Both the position numbers and the translations under genes were made by a program. The notes under the pieces were generated by a model. That model made no database searches, had not been told where the DNA came from, and saw only the letters and a program-made list of their open reading frames with translations. From Pigmentiphaga sp. H8 (GTDB taxonomy: Bacteria; Pseudomonadota; Gammaproteobacteria; Burkholderiales; Burkholderiaceae_B), in contig NZ_CP033966.1 of the NCBI RefSeq assembly GCF_003854895.1, forward strand, positions 1,674,001 to 1,738,000: 64,000 nt of DNA, read 5' to 3'. This document shows, in pieces, positions 18,295-26,912 of the stretch; the stretch's first letter is position 1, and each line of letters starts with the position of its first letter.

Positions 18295-19505
18295 GCCACA
18301 TTCTCTTGGGGCGGCGCATCGAAGATGGCCTTGAGCCGAGCTTCGAAATCTGGGTGCCACCCAAGCCGTCGGTCTTCGGCCAGCATATGTAATGAGCCGC
18401 GACATACCCATGGGACGTTGACGCCGGATCGGATCGGAAGATGAGCGTCCTCAGCCCACTTCAGGATGGCGCGCCCGGCTCGGGCCATCGCCTCCTCGGT
18501 GGCCTGCGAACCGAGCTCGTCGCAGACTTGGGCATATTGCAGCTCCCATTCCGCATGCAGCCGCTGATCGTACTTCTGCAGATCTGCGTCGAACAACAAG
18601 TCGTTGCGCGTCCATGCTGAGCGTTGCCGAAAGGCCTGCAGGTAGCTGGTTATCGCGTTGCGGATGCGCAGCTGGCTTCCTCCAACCAGTACTACTTGCC
18701 GGTAGAAGGGGCGATTCGCGAACTCCGGTAGCTGGTCGAGCGCTACCATCAATGCATCAAGCTCTTCATCGATCGGTAACGAATCCGGTTTGATCGACTC
18801 CTGGATCTCGGAGATCTGTGCATCGATCTCGGCGCGCGGGATTCCGCCGTCTGGATGCACCAATTCGTTCAGTACGCGCTTAAACCACCAGCCCTCCAGC
18901 ATCTGCACCGACAGGTCTTGATGGTGCATCGAGACGTGGTAGAGCTCAGCCTGCAATTGATTGAGGATCGCTGCCGCGTCGGGTTGCGCAGAGATGACGT
19001 AGATGCGTGACAGTAGCTGTTCCCGCTCGCTGTCGTCCAAGGCAAGGTAGCTGTCGAACGCGGACTTGAGTTCGCTGTTGGTCGAGGTGGTAGCCGCGTG
19101 TTTGAGTCGATTGACGGCCTCAACGGTATCTCGATCAGGACCATCGATGCCCAAAGCTGAGCAGGCACTTCCCTGTGGCGCCTCGGCCGTTGCAATCAGG
19201 AAACGAGCTGTTTCTGGAGGCACTTCGCCGCTTGCAAGCCCTACCATCCAGATGCGCAGTGTCTTCCACAACTCGGGGCACAGGTCGGTCAGAGTGGCGG
19301 AGGTGTTCAGCGAGTGTTTGGTCTGCAGAACGGCAGCGGGCTCGCCGCCTACTTCGAAGCTCACGTCGTCCAGAGTTTCGATGCTGACGGTAAAGTCGCT
19401 AACGCGGCTGCGTCGTATTGCCCACAGCAGTGCGATCCGGACTTGGTATAGATAACCCACCATCGAGGCGGCGGCCCCGAAAGTGGATACGCTTGGCAAG
19501 GTCAT
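18291..19505 (-). CDS. ABC-3C CTD protein with N-terminal PD-(D/E)xK nuclease-like domain
   Basis: A 404-residue protein, first in the operon. Residues 15-66 carry a pattern seen in DUF4297/Cap4-like nucleases: GYLYQ at 17-21, an acidic strand IETLDDVSFE (E43, D46, D47, E51), and VLQTKH (Q61-x-K63). This fits a restriction-endonuclease fold with QxK in place of ExK. Residues about 200-400 are helical and likely form the common C-terminal domain that links effectors to the ATPase and middle component. The most likely role is the DNA-cutting effector of an anti-phage or anti-plasmid system. This is inferred from motifs and gene order; no homology search was run. Confidence 0.72.
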   Translation of the reverse strand: MTLPSVSTFGAAASMVGYLYQVRIALLWAIRRSRVSDFTVSIETLDDVSFEVGGEPAAVLQTKHSLNTSATLTDLCPELWKTLRIWMVGLASGEVPPETARFLIATAEAPQGSACSALGIDGPDRDTVEAVNRLKHAATTSTNSELKSAFDSYLALDDSEREQLLSRIYVISAQPDAAAILNQLQAELYHVSMHHQDLSVQMLEGWWFKRVLNELVHPDGGIPRAEIDAQISEIQESIKPDSLPIDEELDALMVALDQLPEFANRPFYRQVVLVGGSQLRIRNAITSYLQAFRQRSAWTRNDLLFDADLQKYDQRLHAEWELQYAQVCDELGSQATEEAMARAGRAILKWAEDAHLPIRSGVNVPWVCRGSLHMLAEDRRLGWHPDFEARLKAIFDAPPQENVA

Positions 19506-19603
19506 AGCGTCATATCTGATCGTTTAGGCATGGATCGTGACCACAGCGAGTTACACAACTGCTAGGTCGCTGACTTCGTTGTTCTTGTTGCTAAATGAAT
19601 CAA

Positions 19604-19867
19604 TTATTTCATGAAGCAAAGAAATGTGACAGGCGATATGTCATCCAAGAATTCCCCAGCTTGGTCAAGGTCAACAGGAAGAATTGACTTCGCTAAGCCA
19701 TCCGTTGCACCTGAGTAACGGATGGTTGGTCGCGTAAAATGCGTTCCCAAGATTTCAAGCCTGATAGCGTGTGTGTGGACTTTGTCCGGAGCGCTCCGAC
19801 TGAAGCCAACACCTTTGGGGGTAGTAAAGGGGTATCTTGGTTTTCGGTTTTTAAGAAAACCCTGCAT
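19604..19867 (-). CDS. Hypothetical 87-residue protein (doubtful)
   Basis: A small open frame in the AT-rich interval between the ABC-3C operon and the right island edge. It contains KPRYPFTTPKGVGFSRSAPD and an ILGTHFTRPTIRYSG segment. I do not recognise it, and no good ribosome-binding site is seen before the ATG. The rest of this roughly 490-base gap (19506-19994) holds only the presumed promoter region of the ABC-3C operon, the right attachment-like repeat and a terminator. It could be a remnant of a longer mobile-element gene. Confidence 0.3.
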   Translation of the reverse strand: MQGFLKNRKPRYPFTTPKGVGFSRSAPDKVHTHAIRLEILGTHFTRPTIRYSGATDGLAKSILPVDLDQAGEFLDDISPVTFLCFMK

Positions 19868-19893
19868 CTTCAATAGGTTATTATTCCGATAGG

Positions 19894-19911
19894 AATGACA
19901 CCCTCCGCCAG
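19894..19911 (+). repeat. Right attachment-site-like repeat
   Basis: AATGACACCCTCCGCCAG matches the tRNA-Ser 3' end at 12897-12916 except for two substitutions and a two-base gap. It marks the probable right boundary of the island. A strong terminator follows 8 bases later, which could be the tRNA's original one. Confidence 0.6.
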
Positions 19912-19919
19912 TTTGCAAG

Positions 19920-19953
19920 AACCCCTTGATTTCATCGATCAAGGGGTTTTTTG
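19920..19953 (+). terminator. Rho-independent terminator at right island edge
   Basis: An 11-base-pair stem AACCCCTTGAT / ATCAAGGGGTT with a 7-base loop is followed by T residues. Read on the plus strand it would be a natural terminator for an uninterrupted tRNA-Ser transcript. It may also insulate the island from ubiD, whose stop lies about 40 bases further on. Confidence 0.75.
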
Positions 19954-19994
19954 TTGCCACGATCAAAATAATCACGGCATCACGCGACCCGCTA

Positions 19995-21545
19995 TCAACC
20001 AAACCGATAGCGCCCCTGATCATCACGCACAATCGCGCGTTGGGCGGTGATATCTTCCAGCACCCGGACAAGCTCCCGCCCATCGCGCGTCCCGACCGCC
20101 GCCATGAGCTCCGCAAAAAACTTGGGCCCGCTCTCCAGCGCAGCCTCCAGGGAAGCAGGGCTTGAAGCGTCGAGCCTTGGGGGATGCGGAACCTCATGCT
20201 CGATGGGACGCCTGGCCCCAGGCGCCAGCCATGGCAGCGTCAAGTCGAATCCAGCCTTGTCGGTCGTTCGCGAGCCCTCCAACGAAGGATCCAAGGGAAC
20301 CGTCCTCAAGCCGCTTTGGACGACCAAGTCCCTGCTCGCCTGAAAACGCGTCGCCAGCGCCCACTCCATCTGGGCGTCGGAATAGATATCGATGTCCGGA
20401 TCGACCACGAACACATTCTTGACGTTGCCCAGGCAGCCGAATGCGGCCGCGATGGCATTGCGCGCTTCGCCCGGCACGCGTTGCTGCAAAGCGATACGGA
20501 CGTTGAACGATCCTCCCGCCGCGGGGGGCGCGTAGACCGCCCGCACTTCGCGCACGGCGGACTCGAGCGCTTTCCAGACGAGGACCTCCGTGCGCAGGGA
20601 GCAAAGCTGCGCCGTATCCGTGCAGTGCATGCTCGGCCCGCCGATGGAGGAGGTTTGGAAGATGGCGTCCCGGCGGTGGGTGATCGCGGTCAAGTGGAAG
20701 AGCGGATTGCGTTTTACCGCGCCGTAGTAACCAAGAAACTCGCCGAAGGGACCTTCGGGTTCCACATGGCCGCGCTCGTCGAAATAGCCTTCTAGGATGA
20801 ACTGGGCATCGGCGGGCACCATCAGATCGTTGGTCACGCACTTGACGACGCCCAAAGGCTGGGCCCGCAAGGCCGCGATAAGCGCCAGTTCGTCGCCGGG
20901 AAAGCGGAGCGTGGCGGCGAGTTGATCGATGGGATGGCTGCCGATGGCGAACGCCACCGGCGTGCGCTCGCCGCGTTCCGCGCGCGCCATGTAGATGGCG
21001 CGCAAATCGGAAGGCGCGACCAGATCCACGCCGGCCGACCGGCGGCCGCGCAGCATGAGGCGGCGCATGCCCACGTTCGTATGCCCGGCGAAGGGATCGT
21101 GGACGAAGTCGATCGACGCCGATATGTACGGCGCGCCGTCGAACTCGTGCTGCAGATGCACCGGCAGGGCGGTCAAGTCGCATTCGTCGCCGGTCAGCAC
21201 GACCTCCTGGACCGGGGCATGCGCGCGCGGCACTTCCACCAGTTCGCCCGGCTTGCGCAGCCGCGCGAGCACTTCGGACAGCACCTTGTCCGCCGTGGTC
21301 CCGAAGGCGGCGGCCAGGCGGGCCCGGCTGCCCGCGACGTTGCCGCACAAGGCGAAGCGGCTCCCTTCGATGTTTTCGAACCATGCCGCGCGCGGATTGC
21401 CCTCCAGGCCGGCGGCGACATCGGCAAGCGCGACGGGCGCGGTATGTCGTTCCAGTTCGTCGGCGGGCAGGGACGCAAGAAAGGTACGCAGGCCGAATCG
21501 CTGTAGATCGGGACGGCTCTCTGACCGGGAAAGGGATGCGTTCAT
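19995..21545 (-). CDS. UbiD-family decarboxylase
   Basis: A 516-residue member of the UbiD family, prenylated-FMN enzymes that reversibly decarboxylate aromatic or alpha,beta-unsaturated acids. Family features include CDLTALPV, NVGMRR, the EGPFGEFLGYYG segment with its catalytic acidic residues, and NVKNVFVVDPDIDIYSD near the C-terminus. A strong AAGGAGGAG site precedes the ATG at 21545. No UbiX-type prenyltransferase gene is in the window, so the cofactor must come from elsewhere. It is divergent from a Bug gene, suggesting uptake and decarboxylation of the same acid. Confidence 0.92.
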   Translation of the reverse strand: MNASLSRSESRPDLQRFGLRTFLASLPADELERHTAPVALADVAAGLEGNPRAAWFENIEGSRFALCGNVAGSRARLAAAFGTTADKVLSEVLARLRKPGELVEVPRAHAPVQEVVLTGDECDLTALPVHLQHEFDGAPYISASIDFVHDPFAGHTNVGMRRLMLRGRRSAGVDLVAPSDLRAIYMARAERGERTPVAFAIGSHPIDQLAATLRFPGDELALIAALRAQPLGVVKCVTNDLMVPADAQFILEGYFDERGHVEPEGPFGEFLGYYGAVKRNPLFHLTAITHRRDAIFQTSSIGGPSMHCTDTAQLCSLRTEVLVWKALESAVREVRAVYAPPAAGGSFNVRIALQQRVPGEARNAIAAAFGCLGNVKNVFVVDPDIDIYSDAQMEWALATRFQASRDLVVQSGLRTVPLDPSLEGSRTTDKAGFDLTLPWLAPGARRPIEHEVPHPPRLDASSPASLEAALESGPKFFAELMAAVGTRDGRELVRVLEDITAQRAIVRDDQGRYRFG

Positions 21546-21702
21546 GTTTCTCCTCCTTGTCGCGATGGAATATTTGTAAACTTTCTTTATATAAAATATG
21601 CTTATATTAATCTCGGCAACAGAGAAATGCCACGACCATCCGCAGATGGCGGCGTAACCGCGACGCGCATGAAGCGCCCGCCTTGCACTAGGAGGAGACG
21701 AT
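21546..21702. promoter_or_regulatory. AT-rich divergent control region of ubiD and Bug gene
   Basis: The centre (21570-21615) is almost pure A/T in an otherwise GC-rich setting. It contains several overlapping -10/-35-like hexamers, for example TTGTAA at 21574-21579 with TATGCT 17 bases on. It probably holds both divergent promoters. No clear operator palindrome could be fixed. Confidence 0.4.
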
Positions 21703-22695
21703 ATGAAGACACGCTTTGGAACAAGAGTCAGGACCTGGCTGGCCCTGGCTGCCGTGGCGCTGGCGCCGGCTGCCGCGTCCGCCCAGGACCAGGCCGGCCG
21801 GTACCCTGACCGCATGATCAAGCTCATCGTGCCCTATACACCCGGCGGCCTGGTGGACACGTTCACCCGTGCCCTGGCCGACGACATGGCCAGCCGGCTG
21901 GGGCAACCCGTGGTTGTGGAGAACCGCCCGGGCGCCAACCAGGCCATCGGGGCCAATGCCGCCGCCCGCGCCGCGCCCGACGGCTACACCTTATTCGTCA
22001 GCTCGCAAACCGGCATGATCCTGAACCCGCTGACGACCAAGGGTCTGCTCGTCGATCCGGCGAAGGATTTCACGCCTGTCGCCACGATGTTCTCCACGCC
22101 GTTCTATCTCGTGGTCAACAGTTCCCTGCCGGTGAAATCCGTCCAGGAACTGGTCGCGCTGGCGAAATCCAAACCCGGCAAACTCACCTACGGTTCTTTG
22201 GGCCGCGGCGGCACCCACCATCTGGCGGGCGAAATGCTTACGCGCCGCACCGGCACGAATATCCTGCACGTGCCGTACAAGGGCAGCGCCCCGGCCATGA
22301 ACGACTTGTTGGGCGGTCAGATCGACATGATGTTCGAAGGCGGAACCTCGACGCTTCCCTACGTCCAGGCCGGCCGGCTGCGGGCCCTGGCCTCCACCGG
22401 CAAAACGCGGAGCGAAGCCATGCCCGATCTGCCGGCGCTGAACGAAATCATCCCCGGGTTCTCGATGACGGTCTGGATCGGCCTGGTCGCGCCGAGCGGC
22501 ATACCCCAGCCGATCGCGGACAAGCTGAACGCCGCCGTGCAGGCCATGCTGAAACTGCCTTCCACGCACGAGAAATTCGCGCCTGTCGGTATAGAAATGA
22601 TGCCCGGCTCGCAAGCGGATTTCGCCAGGTTGATCCAATCGGATATTCCGACCTGGGCCAAGATCGTTCAGGACGCGGGAATAGAACCGCAGTAG
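21703..22695 (+). CDS. Bug-family periplasmic substrate-binding protein
   Basis: A 330-residue exported receptor. The signal peptide ends near residue 28 (AAASAQ). Family motifs are IKLIVPYTPGGLVD (about 40-53), ENRPGAN, DGYTLF, HVPYKG and the GGQIDMMF segment. AGGAGGAGAC lies just before the ATG. In known members the PGG-x-x-D loop holds a carboxylate of the ligand through main-chain contacts and water. Paired with UbiD, the likely ligand is an aromatic or unsaturated carboxylic acid (inference). Confidence 0.93.
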   Translation: MKTRFGTRVRTWLALAAVALAPAAASAQDQAGRYPDRMIKLIVPYTPGGLVDTFTRALADDMASRLGQPVVVENRPGANQAIGANAAARAAPDGYTLFVSSQTGMILNPLTTKGLLVDPAKDFTPVATMFSTPFYLVVNSSLPVKSVQELVALAKSKPGKLTYGSLGRGGTHHLAGEMLTRRTGTNILHVPYKGSAPAMNDLLGGQIDMMFEGGTSTLPYVQAGRLRALASTGKTRSEAMPDLPALNEIIPGFSMTVWIGLVAPSGIPQPIADKLNAAVQAMLKLPSTHEKFAPVGIEMMPGSQADFARLIQSDIPTWAKIVQDAGIEPQ

Positions 22696-22789
22696 ATTTC
22701 CCTTCTGACACGCCATCCGACCGCCGCATCGGGGCCTGCTTCCGGTTCCGATGCGGTAAAGTCCATCGACACTTCGGATGGAGCGTTTG

Positions 22790-23857
22790 ATGAACCCGAG
22801 CATGCCCCTTTACGCGTCCGCCTGCGCCGCCTTGCTTGCCTGCGCAAGCATGCTGGCTGTTTCGACGGCGCAAGCCTGCACCCGCTTTGTCTATCTCGGC
22901 GCCGGCGGCCAAGTCGTCACGGCGCGCTCGATGGACTGGAAGGTCGACGTCGGCACCAACCTGTGGGTGTTTCCGCGCGGCATGAAGCGATCCGGCGAAG
23001 CCGGCCCGAACTCCGCCCAATGGACCTCGAAATACGGAAGCGTCATCGCCTCGGGCTATGACATCTCGACAACGGACGGGATGAACGAAGCAGGGCTGGT
23101 GGCCAATGTCCTGTGGCTGGTCGAATCCTCTTACCCGGCCTACGACGGCAAGACGCCCGGCCTGACGCTTGCGGCCTGGGCGCAATACGCGCTCGACAAC
23201 TTCGCCACCGTCCAGGAGGCGGTCGATACTTTGGCGAAAGAGCCCTTCACCGTCGTTACCGACAACGTGCCCGGCGAAGCCCGTCTGGCGACCCTGCACC
23301 TCTCGCTCTCGGATGCCGGCGGCGACAGCGCCATCATCGAGTACATCGACGGCAAGCAAGTCATCCACCACAGCCGCGACTACCAGGTCATGACCAACTC
23401 GCCGACCTTCGACAAACAGCTGGCGATGGAGGAATACTGGAAGCAGATCGGCGGGACGGTCATGCTGCCCGGCACGAACCGGGCATCCGACCGGTTTGCC
23501 CGGGCGGCTTTCTACGTCAACGCGATTCCCAAGGCGGAAGATCCGCGGGAAACGATCGCCAGCGTCTTCAGCGTCATCCGCAATGTCTCGGTGCCCCTGG
23601 GCATCACCACGCCGGACCAGCCCAATATTTCCTCGACCCGCTGGCGCACCGTCGCCGACCACAAGCACAAGCGCTACTTCTTCGAATCGGCGCTGACGCC
23701 CAACGTCTTCTGGGTCGACCTGACGAAGCTGGATTTTTCGCGCGAAACCGGAAAAGTGATGAAACTCGACCTTGGCCCGAATCAGGCGAACATCTATTCG
23801 GGTATGGCCAACGGCGGGTTCAAGCCGGCGGCGCCTTTCAAATTCCTTGGGATCTGA
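22790..23857 (+). CDS. Exported choloylglycine/penicillin-V acylase-family Ntn hydrolase
   Basis: A 355-residue linear-amide C-N hydrolase. The signal peptide ends AQA, directly before Cys30 (ACTRFVY), so signal cleavage would expose the N-terminal nucleophile typical of this family. Other family residues are SMDWK (the conserved Arg/Asp region), the DGMNEAGL motif, and the Asn/Arg near IRNVSVPLG. Relatives cleave bile salts, penicillin V or acyl-homoserine lactones. The substrate here is unknown. The start at 22790 was chosen because GGAG lies 6 bases upstream; an in-frame ATG exists 12 bases earlier. Confidence 0.9.
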   Translation: MNPSMPLYASACAALLACASMLAVSTAQACTRFVYLGAGGQVVTARSMDWKVDVGTNLWVFPRGMKRSGEAGPNSAQWTSKYGSVIASGYDISTTDGMNEAGLVANVLWLVESSYPAYDGKTPGLTLAAWAQYALDNFATVQEAVDTLAKEPFTVVTDNVPGEARLATLHLSLSDAGGDSAIIEYIDGKQVIHHSRDYQVMTNSPTFDKQLAMEEYWKQIGGTVMLPGTNRASDRFARAAFYVNAIPKAEDPRETIASVFSVIRNVSVPLGITTPDQPNISSTRWRTVADHKHKRYFFESALTPNVFWVDLTKLDFSRETGKVMKLDLGPNQANIYSGMANGGFKPAAPFKFLGI

Positions 23858-23885
23858 ATCGAGGCTCAAACTCTGCCCATAACAA

Positions 23886-23915
23886 ACAAGCCCTCGGAAA
23901 GAGGGCTTGTTGTTT
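23886..23915. terminator. Shared bidirectional terminator
   Basis: A 10-base-pair stem ACAAGCCCTC / GAGGGCTTGT with loop GGAAA and T-rich flanks on both sides. It lies between the convergent hydrolase and cold-shock genes and could serve both. Confidence 0.8.
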
Positions 23916-23952
23916 TGAAGCTACGCCGGGAGCAACCGGCGTATTCCGCAAA

Positions 23953-24156
23953 TTACAGCGGCGTGATCTTGGTCGCCTGGGGACCCTTGGGGCCCTGGCC
24001 AGAGACGAAGCTGACGCGCTGGTTTTCCTGCAGCGACTTGTAGCCGTTGCCCTGGATTTCGGAGAAATGCGCGAACAGGTCCTTGCCGCCGTTGTCCGGC
24101 ATGATGAAGCCGAAGCCCTTTTCAGCGTTGAACCACTTGACGATACCGGTTTCCAT
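23953..24156 (-). CDS. cspA: Cold-shock-family protein
   Basis: A 67-residue single OB-fold nucleic-acid chaperone. It shows both RNP motifs, KGFGFI (residues 13-18) and DLFAHF (26-31), and the ending GPKGPQATKI. AAGGAAAC lies 6 bases before the ATG. The upstream region is about 70-100 bases long. A weak promoter candidate on the minus strand has TTGTGT (24252-24247) and CATAAA (24229-24224) with a 17-base spacer. A long leader is usual for csp genes. The paralogue letter is not certain. Confidence 0.95.
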   Translation of the reverse strand: METGIVKWFNAEKGFGFIMPDNGGKDLFAHFSEIQGNGYKSLQENQRVSFVSGQGPKGPQATKITPL

Positions 24157-24410
24157 AATTGTTTCCTTGATGGAGAGATGGGCTCATGCCCGGGACGAGA
24201 CGATCAAGGAGGGACTAGAACAATTTATGGCGCATCATCGGACCGCACACAACCGCAGAAATCGCAACACTTGAAGATCTTCCGCCACTATCGGTCCTGA
24301 GGCTCCCGCCGTCAAGGCGTATCGTGTGTAACGAAACGCGGATGGCCATGGAGCCAAGCGGGCAATGGATGTGCAATCATCCTTCCGAAACCGCCACTCC
24401 CCGCCGCTCC

Positions 24411-25307
24411 ATGCTCCAGCCCCAGGCCCTTCGCTACTTCGCCGAAGTCGTCCGCACCGGCTCCTTGCGCCGGGCGTCCGAACTCTTCTTCGTCGCCCCC
24501 AGCGCCATCAGCCGCCAGATCGTGAACCTGGAGCAGGAGCTGGGCGCGCCGCTGTTCGAGCGTTCGCCGCGCGGCATGCTGCCTACCGAGGCGGGACGGA
24601 TGCTGTTCGAGTTCGTCCGCGACAGCGACCATCGCATCGAGCGCATCCGCTCGGATCTGCACGACCTGACCGACCTGCGGCGCGGCACGGTCCGGCTGGC
24701 GGTGATCGAGGCCGTGACCGGGGATTTCCTGCCGGCGCTGATGACGCGTTTCAGCGCTTCCTACCCGGGCATCGATTTCCACGTGGAGGTGTGCGGCACG
24801 CACCAGATCGCCGACCGGGTGGTCGAGGAGTCGGCCGAGATCGGGCTGGCGTTCGACGTGCTGAGCCGCGAGGACCTGGTGCTGCAAGGCCGGCTGGCGC
24901 AGCCGTTGCAGGTGATCTGCCGTCCGTCGCATCCGCTGGCGCGCCGCAAGTCGCTGCGCATGGCGGATCTTGCCGGCGAGCGGATGGTGTTGCCCGACGA
25001 GACCTTCGGCACCCGCTATCTGATCGATCACGCCGCCGCGCGGGCCGGCGTCGCGCTGTCGGTTCATTGCGTGGCCAATTCGCTGCAATTGCTCAAGACG
25101 CTGGTGGCGGGGTCGGATGTGATCTCGTGCATGCCGCCGCTGACGTTCGCGAATGAAGAAGCGGCCGGGCTGCTGGCCGGGGTGCCGGTTTCGGACAAGT
25201 CGTGCCGGCAGGCCAGCCTGGACATCATTACGGCGCGCCATCACAAGCTCTCGGCCGCGGCCCGGGCTTTTCTCGAGCCCCTGCTGGGGATGTGCAAGGG
25301 GCGGTGA
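24411..25307 (+). CDS. LysR-family transcriptional regulator
   Basis: A 298-residue regulator from ATG 24411. The N-terminal winged helix-turn-helix begins MLQPQALRYFAEVVRTGSL, and the recognition region APSAISRQIVNLEQELG is at about residues 30-46. The effector domain follows from about residue 90. In-frame ATGs further upstream (from 24324) would add a non-conserved tail, so the start was placed by the family pattern. It is followed by an aldehyde dehydrogenase and Bug gene in the same direction and probably regulates them. Confidence 0.88.
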   Translation: MLQPQALRYFAEVVRTGSLRRASELFFVAPSAISRQIVNLEQELGAPLFERSPRGMLPTEAGRMLFEFVRDSDHRIERIRSDLHDLTDLRRGTVRLAVIEAVTGDFLPALMTRFSASYPGIDFHVEVCGTHQIADRVVEESAEIGLAFDVLSREDLVLQGRLAQPLQVICRPSHPLARRKSLRMADLAGERMVLPDETFGTRYLIDHAAARAGVALSVHCVANSLQLLKTLVAGSDVISCMPPLTFANEEAAGLLAGVPVSDKSCRQASLDIITARHHKLSAAARAFLEPLLGMCKGR

Positions 25308-25422
25308 TCTCACCCCGAGTGTTCTGTTTTTCAGAATGCTGCCATCACTTTTTCCCGCTTCCGTGTGACAGTCCCGCCGCGTTTAATGAAAGCACTTTCA
25401 TGGAACGCCTGGAGCCTGCCGC

Positions 25423-26877
25423 ATGACCCTAGAGAAAATCCTGTCTCCCTATGACGGCAGCGTGGTGGGCGAAATGCCGGTTGCCGGCCCCGCCGACGTG
25501 GAGCAGGCCATAGGCCGGGCGCAGCGCGCCTTCGAGATCATGCGCAAGCTGCCGCGTTTCGCGCGCGCCGACATCCTGGCGCGGGCGGCGGAACTGCTGA
25601 AGGCGCGCCGGGACGAGTTCGTGCGCACCATCGCGGCCGAGGCGGGCAAGCCGCTGTTCGATGCGCGCGGCGAGGTGTCGCGGGCGATCTTCAACCTGAC
25701 CAACGCGGCGGCGGAGGCCCGGCTCCAGCATGGCGACGAGGTGCCGCTGGACGCGGACGCCGGGGTGTTCGAGTACCAGACCACGGACGCCGATGGCCGT
25801 CCGGCTTCGCTGGCGGACCTGGACCACGCGGCGCTGGCGTCGATGCGCCGCCGCGTGGGGATCGCGCGCCGCTTTCCGATCGGGACGATCCTGGCCATCG
25901 CGCCCTTCAATTTCCCGCTGAATCTGGTGATGCACAAGGTCGCCCCGGCGATCGCGGTGGGCAACAGCGTGGTGCTCAAGCCGGCGCCCCAGACGCCGCT
26001 GACCGCGCTGCTGCTGCAAAAGCTGCTGGCCGACGCGGGGCTGCCCGCAGGCGCGCTGGAGGTCGTCCATTGCCCGGTGGACCTGGCCGAGGCCATGGTG
26101 CGCGACGAGCGTTTCGCGATGGTGACCTTCACCGGCAGCGCCAAGGTGGGCTGGCACATCAAGGCCATCGCCGGCCGCAAGAAGGTGGCGCTGGAACTGG
26201 GCGGCAACGGCGCGGTGATCGTGGCCGAGGATGCGGACCTGGACCTGGCTGCCGCGCGCTGCGTGCGGGGCGGGGTGGTGTACGGCGGCCAGTACTGCAT
26301 AGGGGTGCAGCGCATCCTGGTGCAGGAGTCGGTGGCCGATGCCTTCATCGAGAAGCTGGTCGCGAAGGTCGAGGCCTGCCGCGTGGGCAATCCGATGGAA
26401 GAGGGCGTCGACGTCGGCCCGGTGATCGACGAGAACTCGGCCCGGCGCATCCAGTCGTGGGTGGACGAGGCCTTGGCGCAGGGCGCGCGCGTGCTGGCGG
26501 GCGGTTCGCGCGAACGCGCGGTGGTCATGCCGACGGTACTGACCGACACGCGGCCCGGCATGAAGGTGGAGGACGAGGAGATCTTCGGGCCTGTCGTCAC
26601 CGTGAATCGCTACCAGGATTTCGACCAGGCCGTGCGGCGTGCCGCCGATTCGAAGTACGGACTGCAGGGCGGCATCTTCACGCAGGACCTGCGCCGCGCG
26701 TTCCGCGCGATCGAGGACTGGGAGGTCGGCGGCCTGATGATCAACGACGTGCCCATCTACCGTATCGACAACATGCCCTTCGGCGGGTGGAAGGAGTCCG
26801 GCACCGGCCGCGAAGGCACGCGCTACGCCATGGACGAGATGTCCGAGATCCGCCTGATGGTCATCAACTACGCCTGA
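25423..26877 (+). CDS. NAD(P)-dependent aldehyde dehydrogenase
   Basis: A 484-residue member of the ALDH superfamily, which oxidises an aldehyde to an acid. The cofactor-binding strand APFNFPLN is near residue 163, the catalytic Glu is in LELGGN, and the nucleophile Cys is residue 292 (GGQYCIGVQR). EIFGPV and the C-terminal PFGGWKESGTGREG are present. The overall look resembles the lactaldehyde / phosphonoacetaldehyde branch, but the substrate cannot be fixed. A Bug gene follows after 35 bases. Confidence 0.93.
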   Translation: MTLEKILSPYDGSVVGEMPVAGPADVEQAIGRAQRAFEIMRKLPRFARADILARAAELLKARRDEFVRTIAAEAGKPLFDARGEVSRAIFNLTNAAAEARLQHGDEVPLDADAGVFEYQTTDADGRPASLADLDHAALASMRRRVGIARRFPIGTILAIAPFNFPLNLVMHKVAPAIAVGNSVVLKPAPQTPLTALLLQKLLADAGLPAGALEVVHCPVDLAEAMVRDERFAMVTFTGSAKVGWHIKAIAGRKKVALELGGNGAVIVAEDADLDLAAARCVRGGVVYGGQYCIGVQRILVQESVADAFIEKLVAKVEACRVGNPMEEGVDVGPVIDENSARRIQSWVDEALAQGARVLAGGSRERAVVMPTVLTDTRPGMKVEDEEIFGPVVTVNRYQDFDQAVRRAADSKYGLQGGIFTQDLRRAFRAIEDWEVGGLMINDVPIYRIDNMPFGGWKESGTGREGTRYAMDEMSEIRLMVINYA

Positions 26878-26912
26878 TTTTCCCTTGCCGCACTGACGCC
26901 AGGAGCCTGTCC

